Below are positions 18,181-26,575 of a stretch of 64,000 nt of DNA, in pieces. Source of the DNA: Bifidobacterium polysaccharolyticum (lineage in GTDB: Bacteria > Actinomycetota > Actinomycetes > Actinomycetales > Bifidobacteriaceae); NCBI RefSeq assembly GCF_016101585.1, contig NZ_JACFQG010000005.1:62001-126000 (forward strand). Direction: 5' to 3'. The translations under genes and the position numbers were made by a program. The notes beneath the pieces were generated by a model that saw only the letters and a program-made list of their open reading frames with translations, was not told the origin of the DNA and made no database searches. Numbering within the stretch: the stretch's first letter is position 1; every line of letters begins with the position of its first letter.

Positions 18181-19116
18181 ATGAAAGCGAAGCAGGTGGT
18201 GGTTCACGAGAATACACCACACGGGATGCGAGGGATCGTGTGGTCCTTCAAACGGTATTGGCAATTGTGGCTGTTGGCCCTTCCCGCGATCTTCTTCGTC
18301 GTCCTGTTTGCCTACGTTCCCATGTGGGGAATCCAGCTGGCCTTTAGGAAGTTTGAGCCCAGTAAGGGTATTACGGGCGGCAAGTGGATGGGGCTGTCCT
18401 ACTTTAAGCAGTTCTTTGCCTCCCCCATGTTTGGCAACATTATGAGGAACACCATAAGCATCAGCCTGTGGACCCTGGTTATGGGCTTTATAGCCCCTAT
18501 TATCCTGGCCCTCCTGATCAATCAGATAGCCAGCACCAAGATCAAGGGCCTTGTGCAGACCATCACCTATATGCCTCATTTCATATCCACCGTGGTAATT
18601 GTGGCCATGCTCAATATTTTCCTGACGCCAGAAACTGGCCTCCTGGGAAAGTTTCTGGGCGATACCAGCCTTTTGGGAGAGCCACAATGGTTCACCCCCA
18701 TCTACTGGATTAGCGAGGTCTGGCAGCATTGCGGTTGGAATTGTATTATTTACCTGGCCGCGCTCAGCTCAGTGGATGTTGCCCTTTATGAGGCAGCTAA
18801 AATCGACGGCGCCGGCAGGATGCAGCTGATTCGCTACGTTGATATTCCCACCATTTTGCCTACCTGTGGAGTCCTGCTGATCATGAACATGGGGTCAGTT
18901 CTCTCTGTCGGTTTCGAAAAGGTCTTCCTCATGCAGAACGCGCTCAATTCCTCGGCCTCAGAGGTCATCTCAACCTATACCTACAAGATAGGTATTTTGG
19001 GCAGTCAATTTTCCTACTCCACGGCCATCGGACTCTTTAACACCCTTGTCAACTTCTTCTTCCTGATCCTGGCGAATTACATCTCGAAGAGGGTCTCTGA
19101 CACCAGTATCTTCTAA
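18181..19116 (+). CDS. ABC sugar transporter permease, LplB-like
   Basis: 311-residue inner-membrane permease with six helices and the EAA loop EAAKIDGAGRMQLIRYVDIP that contacts the ATPase. The start ATG at 18181 follows GGAG by 5 nt; the GTG at 18166 in the same frame has no SD. It begins 140 bp after the binding-protein stop, behind a stem-loop. It pairs with the next permease to form the channel for the oligosaccharide captured by the upstream lipoprotein. Confidence 0.9.
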   Translation: MKAKQVVVHENTPHGMRGIVWSFKRYWQLWLLALPAIFFVVLFAYVPMWGIQLAFRKFEPSKGITGGKWMGLSYFKQFFASPMFGNIMRNTISISLWTLVMGFIAPIILALLINQIASTKIKGLVQTITYMPHFISTVVIVAMLNIFLTPETGLLGKFLGDTSLLGEPQWFTPIYWISEVWQHCGWNCIIYLAALSSVDVALYEAAKIDGAGRMQLIRYVDIPTILPTCGVLLIMNMGSVLSVGFEKVFLMQNALNSSASEVISTYTYKIGILGSQFSYSTAIGLFNTLVNFFFLILANYISKRVSDTSIF

Positions 19117-19125
19117 GGAAGTCAC

Positions 19126-20112
19126 ATGGTACAAAAAGCATCAACACCAGTGCAAGCCCCTATGAACCCTCGTGATGCTAACTTGCTCGCTGCCCGCAAC
19201 AGTGGGGAGCAGGTTCCCTTCAATAAGAAGGTCCACCAGCAGAGGAGTTTTTCAGATTGGATGGTTGATATCGCTATCTGGGTCGTCCTGATCCTGGTGG
19301 TTTTGGCCGTCCTCTACCCCCTCTGGTTTGTTGTCATCGCCTCAGTGTCTGACCCCAAGCTGGTGGCCAGCGGGCAGCTGAGCCTACTCCCCAAAGGGCC
19401 GACTTTGAAGGGTTATGAAACTATTTTTCATGATGCCCGCATCTGGCATGGCTACGCCAATACCATCCTCTACTCGGTGGGCGGCACCCTGCTGAATATG
19501 GTGGTTACCATCCCTGTGGCCTTTGCTCTCTCTAGGAGGGAGTTTAAGGCCCGTCGCCTGATCATGTTCCTCTTTACCTTTACCATGTTCTTCGGTGGGG
19601 GACTGATCCCCAGTTACCTGCTCTATAAGCAGCTGGGCATCCTCAACACGGCCTGGGTCTTTATCCTGCCGGGGGCTGTCAGCGTCTACAATGTCATCAT
19701 CACGCGATCCTTCTTCGATACCTCCATCCCTGAGGAGCTGCATGATGCTGCACAGATTGACGGCATGAGCTACATCGGATACTTCATACGTATTGTGGTT
19801 CCGCTGAGTTCGGCCATTATCGCAGTCATCGCCCTCTACTACTTCGTAGGGCACTGGAATGACTACTTTACCGGTCTGATCTACATTACGGATATGAAGA
19901 AGTGGCCCCTGCAAAATGTACTCCAACAGATCCTGCTTGCCAATCAGACCCAGTCGAATATTGCCTCCGTTGGCGCCCAACAGGCACAGGAGGCTGCCGA
20001 GCAAATCAAATATGGCATCATTATTGTGTCGACACTGCCTCTGTTGGTCCTCTATCCCTTCTTGCAGAAATACTTCAATAAGGGAGTCATGATAGGGGCC
20101 ATCAAGGGCTAA
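19126..20112 (+). CDS. ABC sugar transporter permease, LplC/YtcP-like
   Basis: 328-residue second permease with six helices after a 45-residue polar N-terminus. The EAA-type loop reads HDAAQIDGMSYIGYFIRIVVPL. The family C-terminal ending GVMIGAIKG is present. The ATG is 9 bp after the LplB stop, with AAGGAAG overlapping the stop region. Together the two permeases define the CUT1 Lpl-type importer. Confidence 0.9.
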   Translation: MVQKASTPVQAPMNPRDANLLAARNSGEQVPFNKKVHQQRSFSDWMVDIAIWVVLILVVLAVLYPLWFVVIASVSDPKLVASGQLSLLPKGPTLKGYETIFHDARIWHGYANTILYSVGGTLLNMVVTIPVAFALSRREFKARRLIMFLFTFTMFFGGGLIPSYLLYKQLGILNTAWVFILPGAVSVYNVIITRSFFDTSIPEELHDAAQIDGMSYIGYFIRIVVPLSSAIIAVIALYYFVGHWNDYFTGLIYITDMKKWPLQNVLQQILLANQTQSNIASVGAQQAQEAAEQIKYGIIIVSTLPLLVLYPFLQKYFNKGVMIGAIKG

Positions 20113-20148
20113 AGTCCACCCATAAGAATCGAAGAAAGGGGGAAGATC

Positions 20149-21195
20149 GTGGTCACGATGCAGGAAATCGGGGACAGCCTCGGTGTTTCCAAAGCAGCTG
20201 TATCGTTAGTGCTCAATGGTAAGGACCAGGGCCGAATCCGCCGGGAAACGGCTCAGGCCATCCGGCAGACTGCCCAGGTCATGGGGTACTCCCCCAAGAA
20301 AACCAGTTATTCCAGTGAGAAAAAGACGCGGATTCTGGGATTCATCAGTGATCACATTGCCACTTCCCCCTATGCGGGCAGGCTAATTTTTGGTGCCCAG
20401 GAGGCTGCGCGACAGCTGGGTTACATCATCGTCGCGGTCAATACGGATGGGGATGACCAGCTGCAGGCCTCTGAAATTTCAGCCCTGAAAAGCTACGGAG
20501 TAGATGGTTTCCTCTATGCCTGTGTCTATAACCAGGTGATCCACTTGCCACAGAGTCTGAACGGGGAGCGGGTGGTGATTGTGGACGCCACTGATACCAG
20601 CGGCCATGTTCCCTCTATCATTCCTGATGAGCGACATATAGGCAGAACCGCCACCCGTCACCTGATCGATGTTGGGTGCAAACGTATTGCCTTTATTGGT
20701 TCATTTGGCCCCATGCAGGCTCAGCGCGGTCGACTGGCTGGTTACTGCAAGGAACTCACCGAGCACGGCATAGCAGTAGACGATAATCTGATCGTAAATG
20801 TAGAAATGGGCCAGGATGGGATGGAAAAGGTGGCCCGCTTGGTAGACCAATATCAGCCCGATGGCTTTTTCTGTTTCAACGATGCCCGAGCCTGGTACGT
20901 CTATAGCGCAGCCATGCGGCGCGGGCTCAATGTGGGCCAAGACATCTCAGTAGTTGGAGTGGATAATCACCAGGTTGTTGCTGAAATGATGGCCCCCTCG
21001 CTCACAACTATCGAATTGCCGCACTATGAGATGGGGTACTGGGCCACCCTGAAACTCATTTCACTGATTGAGCGGCGCCGGTTAGATGATCTCAAGCTCT
21101 TGCCCACTAATGCGCCCATTCCCTCGCTTGATCGCATTCACGCCCAGGTCAAGTGTGTGCTGATTGAGAAGGAATCAGTGGTGGGGCATTCATGA
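20149..21195 (+). CDS. LacI-family transcriptional regulator of the fructan locus
   Basis: 348-residue repressor. Residues 1-50 form the LacI HTH and hinge (TMQEIGDSLGVSKAAVSLVLNGK, then RIRRETAQAIRQTAQVMGYSP). The rest is a periplasmic-binding-protein-like sensor domain with the DGFFCFNDARA and VVGVDNH stretches of the family. The GTG at 20149 is preceded by AAAGGGGGAAG and gives the usual short N-terminus. It lies between the permeases and GH32 on the same strand, so it likely autoregulates through the operators at 16295-16335. Fructose or a short fructan is the probable inducer, by inference from the neighbours. Confidence 0.88.
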   Translation: MVTMQEIGDSLGVSKAAVSLVLNGKDQGRIRRETAQAIRQTAQVMGYSPKKTSYSSEKKTRILGFISDHIATSPYAGRLIFGAQEAARQLGYIIVAVNTDGDDQLQASEISALKSYGVDGFLYACVYNQVIHLPQSLNGERVVIVDATDTSGHVPSIIPDERHIGRTATRHLIDVGCKRIAFIGSFGPMQAQRGRLAGYCKELTEHGIAVDDNLIVNVEMGQDGMEKVARLVDQYQPDGFFCFNDARAWYVYSAAMRRGLNVGQDISVVGVDNHQVVAEMMAPSLTTIELPHYEMGYWATLKLISLIERRRLDDLKLLPTNAPIPSLDRIHAQVKCVLIEKESVVGHS

Positions 21196-21202
21196 TTAGT
21201 CT

Positions 21203-21217
21203 CCCCCCCCCCCCCCC
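21203..21217 (+). repeat. Homopolymer tract of 15 C (possible phase-variable element)
   Basis: A run of 15 cytosines lies 7 bp after the LacI stop and about 32 bp before the GH32 start codon. Tracts this long slip readily during replication. It is outside both large reading frames, so length change would act on transcription, mRNA structure or leader translation. It could also be an assembly artefact in length. Confidence 0.85.
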
Positions 21218-21248
21218 TAGATAGATTCCGTATTCCTCAAAGGAGAAG

Positions 21249-22994
21249 ATGATGGAAAACCAGGATTTCGATAGGCTCCCTGGCAAGGACGAGCCCCCTG
21301 CAGGCGTTGAGGCCGAGGCGGGAAACACGATGCAGGTAAGGGCCCGCAGGTGGAGGAAGAAGCATTGGGGCTTGGTCTTTGGAACCTTGCTGGTTGTGAT
21401 ATGCCTCTTGGGAGCCCTCATACCGGTCTTTGCGCCAGGCTTGAGTTTCAAAGGTAACCAGGAGGCTGAGGCCCAGAGTGCTAAGGAGAACCGGTTGATT
21501 CAGAGTAAATTTAAGCAACGATATCATTACTATAACCCGGCCGGATTCATGAACGATGTGCAGACCATCTGGCAGGACAAGAACGGACTATACCACCTGA
21601 TCTACCTGCAAAATGCCAAGTACAAGCATGAGGGTGATGGGACAGAGTGGTATCAGGTTACGACCAAGGATTTTATCCATTATCAAAATGTGGGTGTCTC
21701 CATCCCCAAGTTTGCTGGATCCTGGCAGGACCTAGCGACCGGTTCTATTCTGCCTAACAGCCTTGGGTTTTTCCCTCAACTTGACAGGGAGGATCTGGTG
21801 GCCTACTTCACCAGCTACGTTGATGGCAGACAGGAACAGTTTGTCGCTTACTCCAAGGACGAGGGCAAGACCTTCACCCCCTATGTGGACCATGCCATCA
21901 TGAAAGCTCCTGATGTGACGGCCAACTTCCGTGATCCGTATGTCACTTACAGCGCTGATAAGCACTCGCTCATGATGTATCTTGCAGAGGGTGACAAGAT
22001 AGGGACCTATAGGAGCGATAATGGGCTCGATTTTCACTATGTCGGTGGGACCATGATTAACGCTGACAGCCTGAAAGACGGGATGGGGCTGGGCCTGATT
22101 GAGTGCCCCAATTTGAAGACCCTGATAGACCCCAAGACTGGGAAAACCCAACACATCATGTTTTTTGGAGCCAATGGGTACGAGCATTCCCAGCCTACAG
22201 GCACTTACTACATGGTGGGTCATCTCAACGAGGAGGAAGTATTCGTGCCCGACCAGGAACCCGAACGCATGGATGACGGCTCAGATTATTATGGGGCTAA
22301 CTTCATGCAGGAGAATGAGGGCACCATTCTCTCCTTAGCATGGATGGGGAACTGGGATTATACCTCCAAGGCCCTAGAGGATGGGGAGGGAGAAGTCTAT
22401 AATCTGGGTTCGTTGAGTCTTGCGCATAGGCTCACCTTGGCTGGGCAGGAAGGTGAGTATCGGGTTCGGAATACCATTGTTGAGCCCGAGTCTCTCTATG
22501 GGCAAGCCCTGCGAGGTCAGGTGCAGATAGGGCCAAAATCCCGCCGGGGTCAGCAGTTTGAACTTGAGCGTTCCTCCTATCAAAAAATGCGGTTTGCCTT
22601 TAAGCCCAAGGACGGGACCGCTGTCGGTTCGGCTGGCAGCGTCAAGCTTACCCTGGCCCAATCTGATGCCAGCCTGAACGTGGATTACGATCTGGAGAGC
22701 GGACAATATAAGGTCAGCCGGACTACTAAACGATTTTTGGATGCTCAGGGCCAGGCTAACTACAGCAAGCAGTATGCCCCGGTCGCCACCGGCCTTGAGA
22801 AAGGGCAGGAGCCTGTACTGCATGTGCTGGAGGATCAGAGTAGCGTAGAATTCTGGTTTGAGGGCAGTGGGAGAGTCTATTCCCTCACGAAGTTCTCCAC
22901 GGATAAGACGACCAAGATCGCTGTCCAGGCTACTGAGCCCATGGATCTTACCTATACTCTAGCTGACGTCGCAAGTAATGCTGACCAAGAGTAA
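21249..22994 (+). CDS. Membrane-anchored GH32 beta-fructosidase (fructan hydrolase)
   Basis: 581-residue GH32 enzyme. A cytoplasmic basic segment and one membrane helix (about 39-62) form a type II anchor, leaving the catalytic domain outside. The three acidic motifs are GFMNDVQT (nucleophile Asp103, in place of the usual WMNDPNG), FRDPYV (Asp229, the RDP transition-state stabiliser) and LIECPNL (Glu285, acid/base). The C-terminal part (about 410-570) resembles a GH32 beta-sandwich. It follows the LacI gene with an Lpl-type importer, so it probably cuts levan or inulin at the surface into fragments for uptake. AAAGGAGA precedes the two adjacent ATGs at 21249 and 21252; the second has the better spacing. 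The exact linkage specificity is not readable. Confidence 0.85.
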   Translation: MMENQDFDRLPGKDEPPAGVEAEAGNTMQVRARRWRKKHWGLVFGTLLVVICLLGALIPVFAPGLSFKGNQEAEAQSAKENRLIQSKFKQRYHYYNPAGFMNDVQTIWQDKNGLYHLIYLQNAKYKHEGDGTEWYQVTTKDFIHYQNVGVSIPKFAGSWQDLATGSILPNSLGFFPQLDREDLVAYFTSYVDGRQEQFVAYSKDEGKTFTPYVDHAIMKAPDVTANFRDPYVTYSADKHSLMMYLAEGDKIGTYRSDNGLDFHYVGGTMINADSLKDGMGLGLIECPNLKTLIDPKTGKTQHIMFFGANGYEHSQPTGTYYMVGHLNEEEVFVPDQEPERMDDGSDYYGANFMQENEGTILSLAWMGNWDYTSKALEDGEGEVYNLGSLSLAHRLTLAGQEGEYRVRNTIVEPESLYGQALRGQVQIGPKSRRGQQFELERSSYQKMRFAFKPKDGTAVGSAGSVKLTLAQSDASLNVDYDLESGQYKVSRTTKRFLDAQGQANYSKQYAPVATGLEKGQEPVLHVLEDQSSVEFWFEGSGRVYSLTKFSTDKTTKIAVQATEPMDLTYTLADVASNADQE

Positions 22995-23039
22995 GGCCAG
23001 ACAGGGTTCATAGGACCTGCGGTGACGGGTATCTGCATA

Positions 23040-23079
23040 GGCCCCCCGCCCACCAGGGTAGCCCGGTGGGCGGGGGGCC
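23040..23079. terminator. Strong hairpin between convergent GH32 and copA genes
   Basis: A perfect 15-bp stem (23040-23054 with 23065-23079) closes a 10-nt loop and is followed on the plus strand by AAAAATTT. It lies 45 bp after the GH32 stop and 77 bp after the copA stop, where both transcripts should end. The T-run is poor for a classical terminator, but the stem is very GC-rich. Confidence 0.7.
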
Positions 23080-23156
23080 AAAAATTTCTACATATGCATA
23101 CTGGGCGGTACCTGAGTCAGGTGGGTGTACCGTCCTGGCCGGGGAGCGCTACCGGC

Positions 23157-26015
23157 TTACTTGTTGAGCACCTTCTCCGGGTCGGCATCGAAGGTATCGA
23201 CGCAGTTCTGCGAGCAGAAGTAGTAGGTCTTGCCCTGGTAGTCGCGCTTGGCTGCGGCTGTGTTGGGGTCTATGGACATGCCGCAGACCGGGTCGGTGAC
23301 CTTGTCCGTCGCCGCCTGATCCTGCTGCATGTTGTCATGATGATGGAAGAGTCCCATCTCATTTCCTTTCTCTTGGTTGTGTTCTTGGTGGTTGGAAATA
23401 CTGAGGTCCCTGGTCAGGGCATCCATGTCGATCGGCTTGGCCTCTTTGACCGGCCTGGCCTTCAGGGGCGTGTGCCGCAGCCGGTTGGCGTTGAGCACCA
23501 CCGACAGTGAAGAGAAGGCCATGGCCGCGCCGGCGATCATGGGGTTGAGCAAGAGGCCGATGAAGGGGTAGAGCACGCCGGCGGCGATGGGGATGCCCAG
23601 GCCGTTGTATCCAAAGGCGAACCAGAGGTTCTGATGGATGTTGCGCATGGTTGCTGCTGAGAGGTCAATAGCCTTGACGGCTGCGTTCAGGTCGCCTGAG
23701 ACCAGGGTCACGTCGGCGGACTCGATGGCCACGTCCGTTCCGGTGCCGATGGCCATGCCCAGGTCGGCCTGAGCCAGGGCCGGGGCGTCATTGATGCCGT
23801 CGCCGATCATGGCCACCTTGTGTCCTTGGGCCTGAAGGGCCTTGACGATGCTCGCCTTGTCCTCGGGATGGATCTGCGCCACCACCCGGGTGACCCCTAC
23901 CTGGCCGCCGACCTGCTCCGCAGTGCCCTGGTTGTCGCCGGTCAGCATGATGGTCTGGATGCCACGCTCGTTCATGTCGTGGATGGCCTGCTTGGATCCG
24001 GACTTGACCTGGTCGGTCACTGCCAGGACCCCGGCAAGCTTGCCGTCGATGGCTACGAAGATGGTCGTGCGGCCCTGATCCTCCCAGCTGCGGGCAGTGT
24101 CCAAGAGGGATTGCGCGCCAGTCCGGTCCGCTATTTCGTTCTCAAGTTCGATTCCCTTGCTCTCGAGCAGTCTGCGGTTGCCGACAAGAACATGCGGGGT
24201 TCCTCTGTCTGCCTCGAAGGAGCCGGAGGGGAAGGTCGCATCGATGCCAGCGCCGGTAACCGAGTCGAAGTCCTTGGCCGGGACCAGCTCCAGGTTGCGG
24301 TCCTTGGCAGCCTGGACGATGGCCTGGGCCAGGGGGTGCTCGGAATTGCTCTCGGCGCTCGCGGCCGCCTTGATCAGCAGGTCCTCATCCATCCCCTGCA
24401 CGCTCTGGGCATCAGCCAGTTCAGGTCGGCCTTGGGTGATGGTGCCGGTCTTGTCAAGGACGATGGTGTCGACGTCATGCGCTCCCTGCAGGGCCTCCGC
24501 CGACCGGTAGAGCACGCCGGCACGGGCGCCGCGTCCGGTGCCGATCGTCACGGATAGGGGAGTGGCCAGGCCTAGGGCGCAGGGGCAGGCGATGACCAGG
24601 ACGGAGACCGCCGCCACGATTCCGTATACTCCGCGGGGCATGGGGCCGAACGCCCACCAGGCCACGAAGGTCCAGAGCGCTACCAGAATGACCCCGGGAA
24701 TAAAGATGGAGGATATGCGGTCGGCCAGTTTCTGGATGGGCGCCTTGGAGGTTTGAGCCGTTTTGACCAGCCGGATGATCTGTGCAAGGACCGTGTCCTG
24801 CCCTACCTGGGTGGCCTTGTAGCGCAGGGAACCCGTGCCGTTGACGGTGGCCCCGACCAGGGAATCACCCTCCTGCTTGAGGACGGGCATGGGCTCGCCG
24901 GTCACCATGGATTCGTCCACTGAGGATGACCCGGATATGACCTGGCCGTCCACCGGCAGCTTCTCGCCCGGATGGACCTGAATCACGTCTCCGACGACTA
25001 CATCGTCGACGGCGATTTCCTGGGTGGTCTCCCTGCCGTCCTGGCCGGTCCTCACCACGGTGGCGGTCTTGGGCCTCAGTCCGATAAGAGCGCGGATGGC
25101 ATCGCCGGTGCCGCGCCGGGCCCGTGCCTCCAGGATTTGGCCGAGGATCATCAGGGTAATGATGGTGCCCACGGCCTCGTAATATGGTTCACGGCTTCCC
25201 TCAGGCAGGAGTTGCGGGGCCACAGTGACCACCAGTGAGTAGAGGAAGGCTGTGGCAGTGCCCAGGGCGACCAGGGAGTTCATCTCCGGGGCCCGATGTG
25301 CCAGGGCCAGCCACCCGGTGCGATGGATGGGCCAGCCCGAGTAGAACATGACCGGCAATATTAGGACCAGCTGGACCCAAGGGTTCATCAGAATGTGGGG
25401 CATGGGCAGGAACATGCCGAACATGGCTGGTATGAAAACCGGGAGCGTGAAGACCAGGGCTACGATGAATCGCCTGGTCAGGTCACGGATTTCTGCTGTG
25501 CGCTCCTGGTCGGCCTCGTCCTGGTCGTTGCCGCCATTGGTCTGGGCGGGCTTGGCGGATTCGGCGGCCTCGGCCTGTGAACGTTCGTCTTGTGACTGGC
25601 TACTTTGTGCCTGTTCGGATTGTGCCTCGGCACTGTCGGTCGTCGGTCCATTGGTGGCCCGGAGCATCCCGTGGAGCATGTTCATTCCGCAGGCGAAGGG
25701 ATAGTCGCCGGCCTTGGGCGGGGTCAGCTGGACGGTCGAGGTCTGGAAGGCGGGCAAAGTCTTGTCGATATTGAAGTCATTGAAGACCACATGTGAGGAG
25801 CATTCCCCGCTCTCCTGGCGGTCGAAGACCAGCTTGACCGGCCGCCCGGCCTGAACCTGGATCAGCTGAGGGCTGTATCCGCCCTTGACTGTGATGTGGA
25901 CGGTCTGGACGCCGCCCTCATCCTTGGCCTGGGTGGCCTTTCTGGGCGCGAAGAAGTACCAGATGATGCCCGCCGTGATGACCAGGGCTGCGATAAGGAC
26001 CAGGATGCTGCTCAT
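23157..26015 (-). CDS. copA: Copper P1B-type ATPase with N-terminal cupredoxin and C-terminal YHS domain
   Basis: 952-residue copper-exporting ATPase in three parts. An N-terminal membrane helix is followed by a cupredoxin-like domain (about residues 40-120) with likely copper ligands His75, Cys109, His115 and Met117, and then an acidic linker. The ATPase core has the CPC metal site (477-479), the phosphorylated Asp521 in DKTGT, TGEP, and [10 protein letters not shown]-terminal YHS domain ends the protein, with DPVCGM and CSQNC; a His-rich MGLFHHHDN segment precedes it. The ATG at 26015 starts the membrane helix; the reading frame extends upstream through the CsoR operator and is not used. 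No SD exists, and TATAGT ends 7 nt before this ATG, so the mRNA may be leaderless. Another ATG with AGAAAGG upstream lies at 23357 in frame and could give the YHS domain alone. Confidence 0.9.
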   Translation of the reverse strand: MSSILVLIAALVITAGIIWYFFAPRKATQAKDEGGVQTVHITVKGGYSPQLIQVQAGRPVKLVFDRQESGECSSHVVFNDFNIDKTLPAFQTSTVQLTPPKAGDYPFACGMNMLHGMLRATNGPTTDSAEAQSEQAQSSQSQDERSQAEAAESAKPAQTNGGNDQDEADQERTAEIRDLTRRFIVALVFTLPVFIPAMFGMFLPMPHILMNPWVQLVLILPVMFYSGWPIHRTGWLALAHRAPEMNSLVALGTATAFLYSLVVTVAPQLLPEGSREPYYEAVGTIITLMILGQILEARARRGTGDAIRALIGLRPKTATVVRTGQDGRETTQEIAVDDVVVGDVIQVHPGEKLPVDGQVISGSSSVDESMVTGEPMPVLKQEGDSLVGATVNGTGSLRYKATQVGQDTVLAQIIRLVKTAQTSKAPIQKLADRISSIFIPGVILVALWTFVAWWAFGPMPRGVYGIVAAVSVLVIACPCALGLATPLSVTIGTGRGARAGVLYRSAEALQGAHDVDTIVLDKTGTITQGRPELADAQSVQGMDEDLLIKAAASAESNSEHPLAQAIVQAAKDRNLELVPAKDFDSVTGAGIDATFPSGSFEADRGTPHVLVGNRRLLESKGIELENEIADRTGAQSLLDTARSWEDQGRTTIFVAIDGKLAGVLAVTDQVKSGSKQAIHDMNERGIQTIMLTGDNQGTAEQVGGQVGVTRVVAQIHPEDKASIVKALQAQGHKVAMIGDGINDAPALAQADLGMAIGTGTDVAIESADVTLVSGDLNAAVKAIDLSAATMRNIHQNLWFAFGYNGLGIPIAAGVLYPFIGLLLNPMIAGAAMAFSSLSVVLNANRLRHTPLKARPVKEAKPIDMDALTRDLSISNHQEHNQEKGNEMGLFHHHDNMQQDQAATDKVTDPVCGMSIDPNTAAAKRDYQGKTYYFCSQNCVDTFDADPEKVLNK

Positions 26016-26024
26016 GTGGCCCAC

Positions 26025-26043
26025 TATACCCCCCAGGGGTATA
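26025..26043. promoter_or_regulatory. CsoR operator overlapping the copA -10
   Basis: TATACCCC (26025-26032) and GGGGTATA (26036-26043) form a perfect palindrome with a 3-bp CCA spacer, the usual form of a CsoR box (C-runs facing G-runs flanked by TA). It lies between copA and the divergent csoR gene and covers the minus-strand TATAGT (26028-26023). Copper-free CsoR would therefore block copA initiation. Confidence 0.85.
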
Positions 26044-26129
26044 CTGATAGTGAATTTCGAGATGGTTTCATGAATCCAAGTTGCTCTCGACTCTGCTATG
26101 AAGACCATTGACTAGGAATGGAGTAAATC

Positions 26130-26411
26130 GTGCCCGGATATGCCAACGACAAAAAACGGACCATCACCAGACTCCGGCGTGTCGAGGGCCAGGTCAGGGC
26201 CATCGAGCAGATGGTCGAGTCGGATACCTATTGCATTGACATCCTCACTCAGATTGCCGCCTCGACCAGCGCCCTGAAGTCGGTGGCTCTGACCCTGCTG
26301 GACGACCACATGAACCACTGCGTTCGCGAGGCTGCCGAAAAGGGGGGCGAAGAAGCCGACGAGAAGATGCAGGAGGCTTCCGAGGCCATCGCCCGCCTGG
26401 TTCGTTCCTAG
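26130..26411 (+). CDS. csoR: Copper-sensing repressor CsoR (DUF156 family)
   Basis: 93-residue all-helical repressor. The family metal site is exact: Cys35, His60 and Cys64, corresponding to Cys-His-Cys of mycobacterial CsoR. The helix RRVEGQVRAIEQMVE is the typical DUF156 start. Cu(I) binding releases it from DNA. It begins with GTG, 6 nt after GGAG, and is divergent from copA. A palindrome in the shared interval (26025-26043) is the expected target. An alternative family member (RcnR, FrmR or CstR) is unlikely given the residues and context. Confidence 0.92.
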   Translation: MPGYANDKKRTITRLRRVEGQVRAIEQMVESDTYCIDILTQIAASTSALKSVALTLLDDHMNHCVREAAEKGGEEADEKMQEASEAIARLVRS

Positions 26412-26575
26412 CAACCCTTGTCAGACAGATCCAATCCGCCCTTGAATAGCAGTCCATAAGCAACGGGTATAGGCATTCTTCCGGGAATCGCTGAACTTTC
26501 GCTTCTTTCCTGTTAGATTGAACCCCAACCCCAGACCGTTCGGTCCTGGGAAGAAGAGGTTGAAGGGGAGAGGCA

